A stretch of 64,000 bases of DNA, from contig CP113055.1 of assembly GCA_026625625.1 (NCBI GenBank), forward strand, positions 3,579,001-3,643,000. The letters are read 5' to 3'. Positions 27,658-37,725 of the stretch are shown one piece after another (within the stretch, counting starts at the first letter, position 1; the number at the start of each line of letters is the position of its first letter). Made by a program: the position numbers and the translations under genes. The notes beneath the pieces were generated by a model. That model had not been told where the DNA came from, did not search any database, and worked only from the letters and a program-made list of their open reading frames with translations. This DNA is from Blastomonas sp. SL216 (GTDB lineage Bacteria > Pseudomonadota > Alphaproteobacteria > Sphingomonadales > Sphingomonadaceae).

Positions 27658-28788
27658 ATGAATCGAATGAGCGCATTGGCACTGGGAGCTGCGCTGGCAG
27701 GCCTGGCCGCGACAACCGCGTGCAGCCCGCAACCCGCCGCCGATAACGACGCGCCGGAAGCCGCCAGCGATGCCGCAGTCAGCACCGACCGGGCCAAGGC
27801 CGATCCCTCGCGCTATCTCTCGCAGCCGCTGGTCACCGAAATCTACACCGCAGACCCGTCAGCGCATGTCTGGGACGGCAAGATCTATGTCTATCCCAGC
27901 CACGACATCGATGGCCCGACGCCCGAGGATGATCTTGGCGCGCATTTCGAGATGCGCGATTATCGCGTGCTGAGCATGGACAGCATCGGCGGCAAGGTGA
28001 CGACGCACCCGGTGGCGCTCGACGTCAAGGATGTGCCCTGGGCGGAAAAACAGATGTGGGCGCCCGATGCCGCGCGCAAGAACGGCACCTATTTCCTCTA
28101 CTTTCCAGCGAAGGACAAGCAGGGCGCGTTCCGCATCGGCGTCGCGACTTCCAAATCGCCTGTGGGCCCGTTCAAGGCGGCGCCGCAGCCGATCAAGGGC
28201 AGCTTCTCGATCGACCCTGCCGTGTTCACCGACGATGACGGCAAGTCCTATATGTATTTCGGCGGCATCTGGGGCGGGCAGCTGCAGCGCAACACCACCG
28301 GCACGTACGATCCCAACGGTTCGAAGACCGATCTCAAGGCGCCCGACAAGCCCGCGCTCGCCCCCAAGGTGGCGGCGATGGCCGACGACATGATGGAGTT
28401 TTCGGAAAAGCCGCGCGATCTGGTGATCCTCGACAAGGCGGGCAAGCCGATCCTCGGCGGCAACACCGATCGCCGCTTCTTCGAGGCATCGTGGATGCAC
28501 AAGTACAACGGCAAATACTATTTCAGCTACTCGACCGGTGACACGCATTACCTCGTCTATGCGACCGGAGACTCGCCTTATGGTCCGTTCACCTATCAGG
28601 GCCGCATCCTGGAACCGGTCGAAGGCTGGACGTCGCACCATTCGATTGTCGAATGGGATGGCCGCTGGTGGCTGTTCTATGCGGATACCCAGCTGTCCGG
28701 CACCACCCGGCTGCGCAACGTCAAGGTGACCGAGCTGTTCTACAATCCTGACGGCTCGATCAGGACCATCAAGCCGATGGTGAAGTAA
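27658..28788 (+). CDS. GH43 arabinofuranosidase/beta-xylosidase, probable lipoprotein
   Basis: A 376-residue GH43 enzyme with an export signal ending in a possible lipobox (GLAATTAC, Cys22), so it may be anchored to a membrane facing the periplasm. After a Pro/Ala/Asp linker, the catalytic propeller shows the base Asp in YTADPSAHVWDGKIYVY, the pKa Asp in SIDPAVFTDDDGK and the acid Glu in FFEASWMHKYNGKYY. There is no C-terminal sandwich, unlike the GH43 at 22990-24648. GAGGAG precedes the ATG by nine bases. Five bases separate it from xylulokinase, so hydrolysis and pentose use are co-expressed. Its promoter carries both motif types of this locus. The exact glycosidic bond is unproven. Confidence 0.87.
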   Translation: MNRMSALALGAALAGLAATTACSPQPAADNDAPEAASDAAVSTDRAKADPSRYLSQPLVTEIYTADPSAHVWDGKIYVYPSHDIDGPTPEDDLGAHFEMRDYRVLSMDSIGGKVTTHPVALDVKDVPWAEKQMWAPDAARKNGTYFLYFPAKDKQGAFRIGVATSKSPVGPFKAAPQPIKGSFSIDPAVFTDDDGKSYMYFGGIWGGQLQRNTTGTYDPNGSKTDLKAPDKPALAPKVAAMADDMMEFSEKPRDLVILDKAGKPILGGNTDRRFFEASWMHKYNGKYYFSYSTGDTHYLVYATGDSPYGPFTYQGRILEPVEGWTSHHSIVEWDGRWWLFYADTQLSGTTRLRNVKVTELFYNPDGSIRTIKPMVK

Positions 28789-28793
28789 CCGCG

Positions 28794-30275
28794 ATGTTCC
28801 TGGGCATCGATATCGGCACCTCGGGGGTCAAGGCGGTGGTGCTCGACGAGCATGGCGCGGTGGTGGCGCAGGGCACCGCCGCGCTCAGCGTCCAGCGGCC
28901 GCAATCCTTGTGGTCCGAACAGGACCCCGACGCCTGGTGGCAGGCGACGACCGCGGCTGTCCGTGCGATCGATCCGGCGGTGCGCCGCTCGGTGCGCGGC
29001 GTTGGCCTCGCTGGGCAGATGCACGGCGCGACCTTGCTGGGGGCTGACGACCAGCCGTTGCGCCCCGCGATCCTGTGGAACGACGGCCGCTCGTTTGCCG
29101 AATGCGGCGAACTGGAGACGCGCGAGCCCGATCTGCGCGCAATCTCGGGCAATATCGCGATGCCAGGCTTTACCGCCCCCAAGCTGCGCTGGGTCGCCAA
29201 CCACGAACCCGATGTATTCGCGCGGACGCGCACCGTGCTGCTGCCCAAGGATTATATCCGGCTGCAGATGACCGGCGAAAAGGCCTCCGACATGTCGGAT
29301 GCGGCGGGCACCTTGTGGCTCGATGTCGCGCGGCGCGAGTGGAGCCCTGCGCTGCTTGCGGCAACCGGGCTGGATGTGTCCCACATGCCGCGGCTGGTCG
29401 AAGGAACAGACGTCTCCGGCACGCTGCGCGCCGAAGTCGCCGAGCTCTGGGGCATGGGCGTGGTGCCCGTGGCGGGCGGCGGCAGCGACAATGCAGCAGG
29501 CGCGGCGGGAGTCGGCGTGGTGCGCAATGGCGATGCCTTGCTGTCGCTCGGCACGTCAGGAGTGATCTTCGTCGCCACCGACGCCTTCCGCCCCAATCCG
29601 GCGCGCGCGGTCCATGCCTTCTGCCATTGCCTGCCGGGGCTGTGGCACCAGATGTCGGTGCATTTGTCGGCCGCCTCGTGCATCGACTGGGTCGCGCGGC
29701 TGACCGGGGCTGCGGGCGCGGCCGACCTTTTCGCGCGCGCCGAAAGCACCGGCCCTGCCAGCGGGCCCGAGATCTTTCTGCCCTATCTCTCGGGCGAACG
29801 CACCCCGCACAACGATGCCGAGGTGCGCGGCGGCTTTCTGGGGCTCGACCATGACACCACGCCCGAACGGTTGGCGCAGGCGGTGCTCGAAGGCGTGGCG
29901 TTCGCGCTCGCCGATGGGCTCGACGCGCTGAGCGATGCGGGCACCCATGTGGAGCGGCTGTCGGTGATCGGCGGCGGCGCGCGCTCGCGCTATTGGGGGG
30001 AAACCCTGTCCGCCGTGCTCGGCGTCGAACTGGTCTATCTCAAGGGCGGCGAAGTCGGCCCGGCGCTGGGCGCAGCGCGGCTGGCGCAGCTCGCCGTCGA
30101 TGGCGGATCGCCCGCAGACATCTGCGCCGCCCCGCCGGTCGCGCATACACTCCACCCCGATGCGGACATCGCCGACCGGCTCGCACCCAAGCATGCCGCC
30201 TTTCGCGCTGCCTATCCGCGCATCACCCCCCGCAATCATGAGTTCCCCGTTAAACTGACTGGACCTGTCCCATGA
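28794..30275 (+). CDS. xylB: xylulokinase
   Basis: Phosphorylates D-xylulose to xylulose 5-phosphate. It is a 493-residue FGGY-family kinase: the N-terminal phosphate-binding loop [18 protein letters not shown], the substrate loop [35 protein letters not shown] and the C-terminal ATP site [16 protein letters not shown]. The ATG lies five bases after the GH43 stop; its own stop overlaps the xylose isomerase start (ATGA). Gene order and motifs make this assignment firm. Confidence 0.95.
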   Translation: MFLGIDIGTSGVKAVVLDEHGAVVAQGTAALSVQRPQSLWSEQDPDAWWQATTAAVRAIDPAVRRSVRGVGLAGQMHGATLLGADDQPLRPAILWNDGRSFAECGELETREPDLRAISGNIAMPGFTAPKLRWVANHEPDVFARTRTVLLPKDYIRLQMTGEKASDMSDAAGTLWLDVARREWSPALLAATGLDVSHMPRLVEGTDVSGTLRAEVAELWGMGVVPVAGGGSDNAAGAAGVGVVRNGDALLSLGTSGVIFVATDAFRPNPARAVHAFCHCLPGLWHQMSVHLSAASCIDWVARLTGAAGAADLFARAESTGPASGPEIFLPYLSGERTPHNDAEVRGGFLGLDHDTTPERLAQAVLEGVAFALADGLDALSDAGTHVERLSVIGGGARSRYWGETLSAVLGVELVYLKGGEVGPALGAARLAQLAVDGGSPADICAAPPVAHTLHPDADIADRLAPKHAAFRAAYPRITPRNHEFPVKLTGPVP

Positions 30276-31579
30276 CCGACTATTTCGCCGACATTCCCAC
30301 CATCCGCTTCGAAGGCACCGAGACCGACAACGAACTGGCCTATCGCTATTACGACAAGGACCGGGTGGTGCTCGGCAAGCGGATGGAAGACCATCTGCGT
30401 TTTGCCGCCTGCTTCTGGCACACCTTCTGCTGGCCGGGCTCGGACGTGTTCGGCGCGGGCACGTTCGATCGGCCATGGCATCGCGGTGCCAATGATGGCC
30501 CGGCGTCTGCCGCCAAGCGCGCGGCAGCGTTCGACTTCTTCACCCGGCTCGATATCCCCTATTACTGCTTCCACGATGTCGACGTGATGGCCGACGCGCA
30601 CAATATCGCCGAGCATCGCGCCAATTTCGCCGAGGCCGTGGATGATCTCGAACGCCTGCAGGCGAGCTCTGGCCGCAAACTGCTCTGGGGCACCGCCAAC
30701 CTGTTCGGCAACCCGCGCTTTGCTGCCGGCGGCGCGACCAATCCCGATCCGGAGGTGTTCGCCTTCGGTGCGATGCAGGTGCGCGATGCGCTCGAAGCGA
30801 CCCACCGGCTGGGCGGCGCGAACTATGTGCTGTGGGGCGGGCGCGAAGGCTATGAGACGCTGCTCAACACCAATCTGGGCCGCGAGCTCGACAATCTGGG
30901 CCGGTTCCTCAACCTGGTGGTCGACCACAAGCACAAGATCGGCTTTGGCGGCACCATCCTGATCGAGCCCAAGCCGCACGAGCCGACCAAGCATCAATAT
31001 GATTTCGACAGCGCGACCGTCTACGGCTTCCTCAAGCGCTATGGGTTGGAGAACGAGGTCAAGGTCAATATCGAGGCCAACCACGCGACGCTCGCCGGGC
31101 ATACGTTCGAGCACGAGATCGCGATGGCGAGCGCGCTCGGCATTTTCGGGTCGATCGACGCCAACCGCGGCGATCACCAGAATGGCTGGGATACCGACCA
31201 GTTCCCCAATTCGGTCGAGGAACTGACCCTGGCGATGGTCGAGATCCTGCGCGCGGGCGGCTTCACCACTGGCGGCTTCAATTTCGATGCCAAGGTTCGC
31301 CGCCAGTCGATGGACGCGGTCGACCTGTTCTATGGCCATATCGGCGGCATCGACACCGTGGCGCGCGGGCTGCTCAATGCCGCCGCGTTGATCGAGGATG
31401 GCCGGATCGATGCGATCAAGGCCGAGCGTTATGCCGGATGGGACGGCGACTTCGGACAGGCAATCGCCGGGCTGGACCTGGCTGGAATCGCCGATCTGGC
31501 GGTCAGCAGCAACCTCGATCCCAAGCCGCGCTCGGGCCGGCAGGAGCGGATCGAGAACCTGATCAACCGCTTCATCTGA
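30272..31579 (+). CDS. xylA: xylose isomerase
   Basis: Interconverts D-xylose and D-xylulose. The 435-residue protein is of the longer class II type. The catalytic His lies in [12 protein letters not shown] near residue 100. The metal ligands lie in [18 protein letters not shown] and in [21 protein letters not shown], which carries the signature DxNRGD. The start overlaps the xylulokinase stop by four bases. With xylB it forms the isomerase route to the pentose phosphate pathway, in addition to the oxidative route encoded elsewhere in this window. Confidence 0.96.
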   Translation: MTDYFADIPTIRFEGTETDNELAYRYYDKDRVVLGKRMEDHLRFAACFWHTFCWPGSDVFGAGTFDRPWHRGANDGPASAAKRAAAFDFFTRLDIPYYCFHDVDVMADAHNIAEHRANFAEAVDDLERLQASSGRKLLWGTANLFGNPRFAAGGATNPDPEVFAFGAMQVRDALEATHRLGGANYVLWGGREGYETLLNTNLGRELDNLGRFLNLVVDHKHKIGFGGTILIEPKPHEPTKHQYDFDSATVYGFLKRYGLENEVKVNIEANHATLAGHTFEHEIAMASALGIFGSIDANRGDHQNGWDTDQFPNSVEELTLAMVEILRAGGFTTGGFNFDAKVRRQSMDAVDLFYGHIGGIDTVARGLLNAAALIEDGRIDAIKAERYAGWDGDFGQAIAGLDLAGIADLAVSSNLDPKPRSGRQERIENLINRFI

Positions 31580-31606
31580 GCCGATGGCGCTCGAAAAGGG
31601 ACCGAA

Positions 31607-31630
31607 CCCGCGCTTGAGAACAGGCGCGGG
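31607..31630 (+). other. weak hairpin after xylA
   Basis: CCCGCGC (31607-31613) pairs with GCGCGGG (31624-31630) around a 10-base loop. No T-run follows, so it may stabilise the upstream mRNA end or weakly attenuate rather than terminate. Confidence 0.35.
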
Positions 31631-31642
31631 ACGCCCTATTAT

Positions 31643-31650
31643 GTCTGAGT
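31643..31650 (+). promoter_or_regulatory. GTCTGAGT promoter motif, copy 3
   Basis: GTCTGAGT followed by AATTAATTTTT, 24 bp upstream of the ketoglutarate-semialdehyde dehydrogenase gene. TATTAT just ahead of it (31637-31642) resembles a -10 element, so a bound regulator would block polymerase. Confidence 0.6.
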
Positions 31651-31674
31651 AATTAATTTTTCGGAGATGTGGTG

Positions 31675-33255
31675 ATGATTGATGGTGCGATGCTTGTCGG
31701 CAGCGAGGCACGCCAGGCGGCAGCCCGATTCCAGAGCCAGGATCCGGTCAGCGGGCAGGCGCTGTCGCCCGATTTTTCGTCCGCCACCGCCGAGGATGTG
31801 GCCGAGGCCTGCGCGCTGGCAGCTGGGGCGGCGCCCGTCTTTGGCGCCAGCGATCCGGAGAGCCGCGCCAGCTTCCTCGAAGCGATCGCCAGCGAAATCG
31901 AAGGCATCAGCGATGACCTGATCGTCCGCGCGATGCAGGAAAGCGGGCTGCCGCGTGCCCGGCTCGAAGGCGAGCGCGGGCGCACCACCGGGCAGCTTCG
32001 CCTGTTCGCCAAGGTCGTCCGCCAGGGCGACTGGCTTGATGCGACGATCGACCCGGCGATGCCTGACCGCGCGCCGCTGCCCCGGCCAGACCTGCGCCGG
32101 ATGAACATCGCGGTCGGTCCGGTCGCGGTGTTCGGAGCCTCGAATTTCCCGCTCGCCTTCTCGGTCGCTGGTGGTGACACCGCCTCGGCATTAGCCGCAG
32201 GCTGCCCGGTGGTGGTCAAGGGCCACCCGGCGCATCCTGGCACCGGCGAACTGGTCGCGCGCGCCATCCAGCGTGCAGTGGCTGCCTGCGGTCTGCCCGA
32301 AGGTGTATTCTCATATCTGCCGGGCGAGACCAACGCATTGGGCGAGGCGCTGGTCGCCGATCCGCGCATCAAGGCGGTGGGCTTTACCGGATCGCGAGGC
32401 GGCGGGCTGGCGCTGATGCGGATTGCCGCAGCCCGCAGCGAGCCGATACCGGTCTATGCCGAGATGTCGAGCATCAACCCCGTCATCCTGATGCCCGCAG
32501 CGCTGGCGGCACGCGGCCGGGCGCTGGCCGAAGGCTTCGTCCAGTCGCTGACCATGGGCGCCGGGCAATTCTGCACCAATCCCGGGCTGGTGGTTGCGGT
32601 CGAGGGTGCCGATCTGGACGCCTTTATGGCCGCCGCAGCCGAAGTGATGCAGGGCAGCGCGCCGCAGACCATGCTGTCACCGTCGATCCACGACAATTTT
32701 GCCAAGGGCGTGTCTGCGCTGGCAAGCCATGCGGCAGTGGAGACCATCGCGCGCGGCCAGAGCGAGACCGGTGCCAACCAGGCGGTCGCCGCTCTGTTCC
32801 AGACCAGCGCGCAACAGTTTCTCGCCGATGTCGCGCTGAGCCATGAGGTGTTCGGTTCCTCATCGGTCATTGTGCGCTGCCGGGATCTGGGCGAGGTGGC
32901 GAAGGTCATCGCCAGCCTGGAAGGCCAGCTGACCGCCACGCTGCAGCTCGACGACGGAGATGTCGAAGCGGCACGTACGCTGCTGCCGTTGCTGGCCGAC
33001 AGGGTCGGGCGGGTGCTCGCCAACGGCTGGCCGACCGGGGTCGAGGTGGCGCATGCGATGGTGCATGGCGGGCCGTTCCCCGCGACCAGCGATGGCCGCA
33101 CGACATCGGTGGGCACGCTCGCGATCTACCGGTTCCTGCGCCCCGTGGCGTTCCAGAACCTGCCCGCTGCGCTGCTGCCTGGCGGGATTGCCGATGAGAA
33201 CCCGTGGGGCGTCGCTCGGCGGGTCGATGGTCTGCGCGAAGGCTCGCCGCGGTGA
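31675..33255 (+). CDS. 2-oxoglutarate semialdehyde dehydrogenase, NADP-type aldehyde dehydrogenase
   Basis: Last step of oxidative pentose breakdown: 2-oxoglutarate semialdehyde to 2-oxoglutarate. The 526-residue protein has the distinctive KGSADH-type motifs: [13 protein letters not shown] for NADP, the base Glu in [12 protein letters not shown] and the catalytic Cys in [13 protein letters not shown]. Two upstream GTG codons are possible, but ATG 31675 has GGAG eight bases ahead. Its stop overlaps the AraD1 gene start (GTGA). It serves both the xylose and the arabinose branches, since no second such gene is in the window. It is the first gene of a four-gene unit. Confidence 0.88.
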   Translation: MIDGAMLVGSEARQAAARFQSQDPVSGQALSPDFSSATAEDVAEACALAAGAAPVFGASDPESRASFLEAIASEIEGISDDLIVRAMQESGLPRARLEGERGRTTGQLRLFAKVVRQGDWLDATIDPAMPDRAPLPRPDLRRMNIAVGPVAVFGASNFPLAFSVAGGDTASALAAGCPVVVKGHPAHPGTGELVARAIQRAVAACGLPEGVFSYLPGETNALGEALVADPRIKAVGFTGSRGGGLALMRIAAARSEPIPVYAEMSSINPVILMPAALAARGRALAEGFVQSLTMGAGQFCTNPGLVVAVEGADLDAFMAAAAEVMQGSAPQTMLSPSIHDNFAKGVSALASHAAVETIARGQSETGANQAVAALFQTSAQQFLADVALSHEVFGSSSVIVRCRDLGEVAKVIASLEGQLTATLQLDDGDVEAARTLLPLLADRVGRVLANGWPTGVEVAHAMVHGGPFPATSDGRTTSVGTLAIYRFLRPVAFQNLPAALLPGGIADENPWGVARRVDGLREGSPR

Positions 33256-34223
33256 TCGCCAGCCTCGTCCAGTTCGACGACGGCGCGCGCGGGGTCGCCG
33301 CGTTCCGCGATGGCACCGCTTATCGGGTGACGGGCGCAGACACCTCTCTGGCGCTCGCGCAAGCGGCGCTGGCGGCAGGGTCCAGCCTGGCCGACTATGC
33401 CGCCGACCGGCTGGGCGATCCGATCGATCTGGCGACCGTCCGCCTGCTGTGCCCGATCGACCATCTTGACGATGCGCATCTGCTGGTCAGCGGAACGGGC
33501 CTGACCCATCTGGGCTCGGCCGAGGGGCGCGACGCGATGCACCGCGCGGTGCAGGACAATCCCGACCCCACCGATTCGATGAAGATGTTTCTGATGGGCG
33601 TCGAGGGCGGCAAGCCTGCCGATGGCCAGCCGGGTGTCCAGCCCGAATGGTTCTACAAGGGGGACGGGTCGATCCTGGCGGTCCCCGGCGCGCCGCTCGA
33701 AATGCCGGGCTTCGCGCTCGACGGCGGCGAGGAGCCCGAGATCGCCGGGATCTACCTTATCGCTCCCGATGGAACGCCGACGCGGATCGGTTTTGCCCTG
33801 GGCAACGAGTTTTCCGACCATATCACCGAGCGCGGCAACTATCTGTGGCTGGCACATTCCAAGCTGCGCGCGGCGGCGCTGGGGCCTGAGCTGCTGCTGG
33901 GCGATCTGCCCGCCGATATCCGCGGCACCAGCACGATCTGGCGCGACGGGCAGGCGGTTTGGCAGAAACCATTCGTCTCGGGTGAAGCCAACATGTCGCA
34001 CAGCATTGCCAATCTGGAGCACCACCACTTCAAATATGCGGGCTTCCGCCGCCCGGGCGACGTCCATGTCCACTTTTTCGGTACCGCGACGCTGTCTTTC
34101 GCCGATGGGTTCATGACTCGCCCAGGCGACCGGTTCGAGATCGCGGCAGCCCCGTTCGCGCTTCCGGTGAGCAACACTCTTGCTCAGGCCGTGGATGCAC
34201 CGGTGAGGATCGCCGCGCTGTGA
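33252..34223 (+). CDS. AraD1/GguC-family fumarylacetoacetate-hydrolase-fold dehydratase
   Basis: A 323-residue FAH-superfamily protein of the AraD1 (GguC) type, found with L-arabinose genes and thought to dehydrate 2-keto-3-deoxy-L-arabonate to 2-oxoglutarate semialdehyde. The C-terminal FAH core has [24 protein letters not shown] and [17 protein letters not shown], with acidic and His residues for metal. The start is GTG 33252, overlapping the preceding stop by four bases; earlier codons would run into the dehydrogenase gene. It is distinct in sequence from the XylX-type FAH protein at 57155-58288, so the two probably act on different sugar acids. The precise reaction rests on family knowledge. 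Confidence 0.82.
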   Translation: MIASLVQFDDGARGVAAFRDGTAYRVTGADTSLALAQAALAAGSSLADYAADRLGDPIDLATVRLLCPIDHLDDAHLLVSGTGLTHLGSAEGRDAMHRAVQDNPDPTDSMKMFLMGVEGGKPADGQPGVQPEWFYKGDGSILAVPGAPLEMPGFALDGGEEPEIAGIYLIAPDGTPTRIGFALGNEFSDHITERGNYLWLAHSKLRAAALGPELLLGDLPADIRGTSTIWRDGQAVWQKPFVSGEANMSHSIANLEHHHFKYAGFRRPGDVHVHFFGTATLSFADGFMTRPGDRFEIAAAPFALPVSNTLAQAVDAPVRIAAL

Positions 34224-35140
34224 TCCGGATCGGCATCGTCGGGCTGGGCAAGATCGCGCGCGACCAGCATCTGCCAGCGATCGCCGAAAGCGCCGATTTC
34301 GTGCTGGCCGCGACCGCCAGCCGCAACGCCCGGGCCGAGGATGTCGCAGCCTATGCCGATCTGGACGCGATGCTGGCGGCCGAGCCAGACCTGCATGCGG
34401 TCGCCTTGTGCCAGCCGCCTCAGGTCCGCCACGCGGCCGCGCGCGCTGCGATTGCAGCGGGCAAGCATGTCTTTCTGGAAAAGCCACCCGGCGCGACCTT
34501 GTCCGAGGTCGAGGATCTGGCGGACGCTGCGGCGCAGGCGCGGGTGACGCTGTTCGCCAGCTGGCACTCGCGCTTTGCCGCAGGTGTCGAGCCTGCGCGC
34601 GCCTGGCTCGCAGACAAGGCGATTGAACGCATCGCCATCGAGTGGAAAGAGGATGTCCGCCAATGGCATCCGGGGCAGGACTGGATCTGGCAGCCAGGTG
34701 GCCTGGGCGTATTCGATCCCGGCATCAATGCGCTGTCCATCCTCACCCGGCTGGTGCCCGGTCCGGTCCGGCTGGAAGAGGCGCAGCTCGCATTCCCTGA
34801 AAACCGTGAGGCGCCGATCGCGGCGACATTGGCGATGCGGACGTCAGCTGGCGCGCCGATCTGCGCCACGTTCGACTGGCGACAGACCGGGCGGCAGAGC
34901 TGGAACATCGAGGTGAAGACCGATGCCGGGGTACTGCTGCTGGCGGACGGCGGCAACACGCTGCTGATCGATGGCGCAGCGCAGGCCTTGCCAGGCGAAG
35001 CGGAATATCCGTCGCTCTATGCGCATTTTGCCCGACTGATCGCCGAGCGGCGCAGCGATGTCGATGTCAGCCCGCTACGGCTTGTGGCCGATGCCTTCCT
35101 AACCGGGCGTCGTTCGTCTACGGATGCGTTTCACGACTGA
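34220..35140 (+). CDS. Gfo/Idh/MocA-family sugar 1-dehydrogenase (L-arabinose/D-galactose type)
   Basis: A 306-residue NAD(P)-dependent oxidoreductase. The N-terminal Rossmann fold begins [19 protein letters not shown], and the catalytic Lys is in KHVFLEKPPGATLSE near residue 90. The C-terminal alpha/beta domain shows WKEDVRQWHPGQDWIWQPGGLGVFDPGINALSIL, a segment characteristic of galactose/arabinose 1-dehydrogenases such as AraA of Azospirillum. It would oxidise L-arabinose to the lactone. GTG start overlaps the AraD1 stop (GTGA). Coupled to AraD1 and KGSADH, it makes L-arabinose the best guess; galactose or other aldoses remain possible. Confidence 0.82.
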   Translation: MIRIGIVGLGKIARDQHLPAIAESADFVLAATASRNARAEDVAAYADLDAMLAAEPDLHAVALCQPPQVRHAAARAAIAAGKHVFLEKPPGATLSEVEDLADAAAQARVTLFASWHSRFAAGVEPARAWLADKAIERIAIEWKEDVRQWHPGQDWIWQPGGLGVFDPGINALSILTRLVPGPVRLEEAQLAFPENREAPIAATLAMRTSAGAPICATFDWRQTGRQSWNIEVKTDAGVLLLADGGNTLLIDGAAQALPGEAEYPSLYAHFARLIAERRSDVDVSPLRLVADAFLTGRRSSTDAFHD

Positions 35141-35158
35141 ACGAAAGGCAGGCGGATC

Positions 35159-35869
35159 ATGGAGGACGCGCGCAGCGCATCGCCTCGCATCCACGGGGCA
35201 ATCGCCCATGACATCGGCGTGGAGATCGTCGGCGGTATCCGCAAGCCCGGCGACGTCTTCGGCGGAGAGATCGAGGCCAGCGAGGCGCTGGGCATCTCGC
35301 GCACCGCCTATCGCGAGGCGATCCGCATTCTGGCCGCCAAGGGGCTTGTCGAAAGCCGCCCCAAGGCAGGCACGCGGGTCACCGCGCGGCACCGCTGGAA
35401 CCTGCTCGACCCCGATGTTCTGGCGTGGACGTTCGAGGGCGAGCCCGACCCCGAGTTCATCCTCGACCTGTTCGAGCTGCGCGGCGTGATCGAACCGGCT
35501 GCCGCCGCCTTTGCCGCCCGCCGCCGCAGCCAGGAGCAGCTCGATGCCATGCAGGCGGCACTCGACGACATGGGCCGGCTGGGGCTGGCAGTGAGCGAAG
35601 GGCGCGCCGCCGACCAGCGCTTCCACCGCGTCATTCTGGCTGCAGCAGGCAACGAGGCGCTGGCCGCGCTGGCCAGCTCGGTGGGAGCTGCGGTCAGCTG
35701 GACCACCAAGTACAAGCAGCGTACCCGCGCGCTGCCGCGCGACCCCTTGCCCGACCATATCCTGGTGTACCAGGCGATTGCCGCCAGCGACCCCGACGGC
35801 GCACACCGGGCAATGGCGCAGCTGCTGCATCTGGCGCTGGCTGACATGGACCTGCCGCCCCGCGCCTGA
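35159..35869 (+). CDS. GntR-family regulator, FadR/FCD type
   Basis: A 236-residue repressor or activator. The N-terminal winged helix has GEIEASEALGISRTAYREAI and LVESRPKAGTRVTAR (residues 35-80). The C-terminal all-helical FCD domain has FELRGVIEPAAAAFAAR, DQRFHRVILAAAGN and DHILVYQAIAASD, carrying the metal/ligand His and Asp residues. It is the last gene of the KGSADH-AraD1-dehydrogenase unit, 18 bp after it. FCD regulators sense sugar acids. The GTCTGAGT motif found at five promoters of the locus resembles half of the TTGTCTGACAA-like sites of such proteins, so this may be its regulator (inference). Confidence 0.9.
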   Translation: MEDARSASPRIHGAIAHDIGVEIVGGIRKPGDVFGGEIEASEALGISRTAYREAIRILAAKGLVESRPKAGTRVTARHRWNLLDPDVLAWTFEGEPDPEFILDLFELRGVIEPAAAAFAARRRSQEQLDAMQAALDDMGRLGLAVSEGRAADQRFHRVILAAAGNEALAALASSVGAAVSWTTKYKQRTRALPRDPLPDHILVYQAIAASDPDGAHRAMAQLLHLALADMDLPPRA

Positions 35870-35890
35870 TCCAGCCCGCGACCGCGTGCC

Positions 35891-37687
35891 TCAATGGTTG
35901 TCGCGCGGCAGGCCCATCGTCTGGGCAATCCGCTGATATTTCTCAGCCCCTTCCAGGATCGCACCGCTGCTCATCTGGCCGACGACCGAGCGCTGGATTT
36001 CCTGCCACGGCGTCTGCGATGCGGGATAGGCAAAGCCGCCTGCCGCCTCCAGCGCGGCACGGCGTTCGGCCAGTTCCTCGTCGCTGACCAGCACATTGGC
36101 GGTGGCGTTGCGCAGGTCGATCCGCACCCGGTCACCGGTACGGATCAGCGCCAGCCCGCCCATGGCAGCGGCTTCGGGGCTGGCGTTGAGGATCGAGGGC
36201 GAACCCGATGTCCCCGATTGCCGCCCATCACCGATGCAGGGCAGGGCATGGACGCCTTCAATGATGAGATAGGATGGCGGACGCATATTCACGACTTCGG
36301 CCGCACCCGGATAGCCGATCGGCCCCGCGCCGCGCATGAACAGCAGGGTTTCAGGGGTGATCCCGGTGGCAGGATCGTCGATCCGCGCATGATAATCCTC
36401 CGGCCCGTCGAACACCACGGCAGGGCCCTCGAAGGCATCGGGATCGTCCGGGTTGGACAGATAGCGCGCGCGAAATTCGGGCGAGATGACGCTGGTCTTC
36501 ATCACCGCCGCGTCGAAGAGATTGCCCGACAGGACGAGAAAGCCTGCATCCTGCACAAGAGGCTGCGCGAACGGGCGGATGACCTTCTCGTCCTCGATAG
36601 CGACACCGCGGCAGTTCTCGCCGATGGTCCGGCCATTCGCGGTGACGGCATCCTCGTGGATCAGGCCTTGTTCGATCAGCTGGTTGACCACGGCCGGCAC
36701 GCCGCCGGCGCGATAGAAATCCTCGCCCAGATATTCACCGGCCGGTTGCAGATTGACCAGCAGCGGGATCTTGTGCCCCTCGCGCTCCCAGTCCTTGATC
36801 GGCAGATCGACGCCCATATGGCGGGCGATGGCGCTGAGATGGATCGGGGCGTTGGTCGAGCCGCCAATGGCGCTGTTGACGCGGATGGCATTGCTGAAGG
36901 CCTGGCGAGTCAGGATATCCGAAGGTTTCAGGTCCTCCCTGACCATGTCGACGATACGCCTGCCGGTTCGCCAGGCAACCTCCTGCCGGTCGCGATAGGG
37001 CGCGGGAATGGCGGCCGAGCCGGGCAGCGACATGCCGAGCGCTTCGCACAGCGAGTTCATCGTCGTCGCGGTACCCATCGTGTTGCAATAGCCGGTCGAG
37101 GGGGCCGAGGAAGCGACCAGCTTGATAAACTGCGCATCGTCGATCTCGCCCGCCGCCAGCATCTGCCGCGCCTTCCACACGATCGTGCCCGATCCGGTGC
37201 GTTCGCCCTTGTGCCAGCCGTTGAGCATCGGCCCCACCGACAGCGCAATGGCGGGGATGTTGACCGTCGCCGCCGCCATCAGGGCGGCAGGGGTGGTCTT
37301 GTCGCAACCGATGGTCAGGACGACGCCATCAAGCGGATAGCCATAGAGTATCTCGACCAGGCCGATATAGGCGAGGTTGCGATCCAGTGCGGCGGTCGGC
37401 CGCTTGCCCGTTTCTTGGATGGGATGAACCGGAAACTCGATGACGATTCCGCCCGCTTCGCGCACGCCTTCACGCACCCGCTCGGCGAGCACCAGATGAT
37501 GCCGGTTGCACGGGCTGAGGTCGCTGCCGGTCTGCGCGATGCCGATGATCGGCTTGCCCGATTGCAGTTCTTCAAGGCTGAGCCCGAAATTGAGATAGCG
37601 CTCCAGATAGAGTGCGGTCATGTCGATATTGTCGGGATTGTCGAACCAGGCGCGGCTGCGCAGCTTCGGGCGTTGCGTATCGGACAT
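35891..37687 (-). CDS. xylD: IlvD/Edd-family pentonate (D-xylonate/L-arabonate) dehydratase
   Basis: Dehydrates D-xylonate to 2-keto-3-deoxyxylonate, step three of the Weimberg route. The 598-residue sequence follows Caulobacter XylD closely from [21 protein letters not shown] to the end (PRDNH). Iron-sulfur ligands are the Cys of [20 protein letters not shown] and [19 protein letters not shown] and [19 protein letters not shown] form the substrate region. It lies 38 bp after the aldose epimerase gene and converges with gntR. It is 17 kb from the xylX-B-C operon but is the only such dehydratase here, so it may serve both xylonate and arabonate. Confidence 0.92.
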   Translation of the reverse strand: MSDTQRPKLRSRAWFDNPDNIDMTALYLERYLNFGLSLEELQSGKPIIGIAQTGSDLSPCNRHHLVLAERVREGVREAGGIVIEFPVHPIQETGKRPTAALDRNLAYIGLVEILYGYPLDGVVLTIGCDKTTPAALMAAATVNIPAIALSVGPMLNGWHKGERTGSGTIVWKARQMLAAGEIDDAQFIKLVASSAPSTGYCNTMGTATTMNSLCEALGMSLPGSAAIPAPYRDRQEVAWRTGRRIVDMVREDLKPSDILTRQAFSNAIRVNSAIGGSTNAPIHLSAIARHMGVDLPIKDWEREGHKIPLLVNLQPAGEYLGEDFYRAGGVPAVVNQLIEQGLIHEDAVTANGRTIGENCRGVAIEDEKVIRPFAQPLVQDAGFLVLSGNLFDAAVMKTSVISPEFRARYLSNPDDPDAFEGPAVVFDGPEDYHARIDDPATGITPETLLFMRGAGPIGYPGAAEVVNMRPPSYLIIEGVHALPCIGDGRQSGTSGSPSILNASPEAAAMGGLALIRTGDRVRIDLRNATANVLVSDEELAERRAALEAAGGFAYPASQTPWQEIQRSVVGQMSSGAILEGAEKYQRIAQTMGLPRDNH

Positions 37688-37725
37688 TGGGACAGGAAGC
37701 TCCGGTAAGGGCAGGCAGCGCAGGG

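Noticed and set aside
31607-31630. Rho-independent terminator after xylA
   Set aside because: The 7-bp stem has a long loop and no following T-run; kept only as a weak hairpin.
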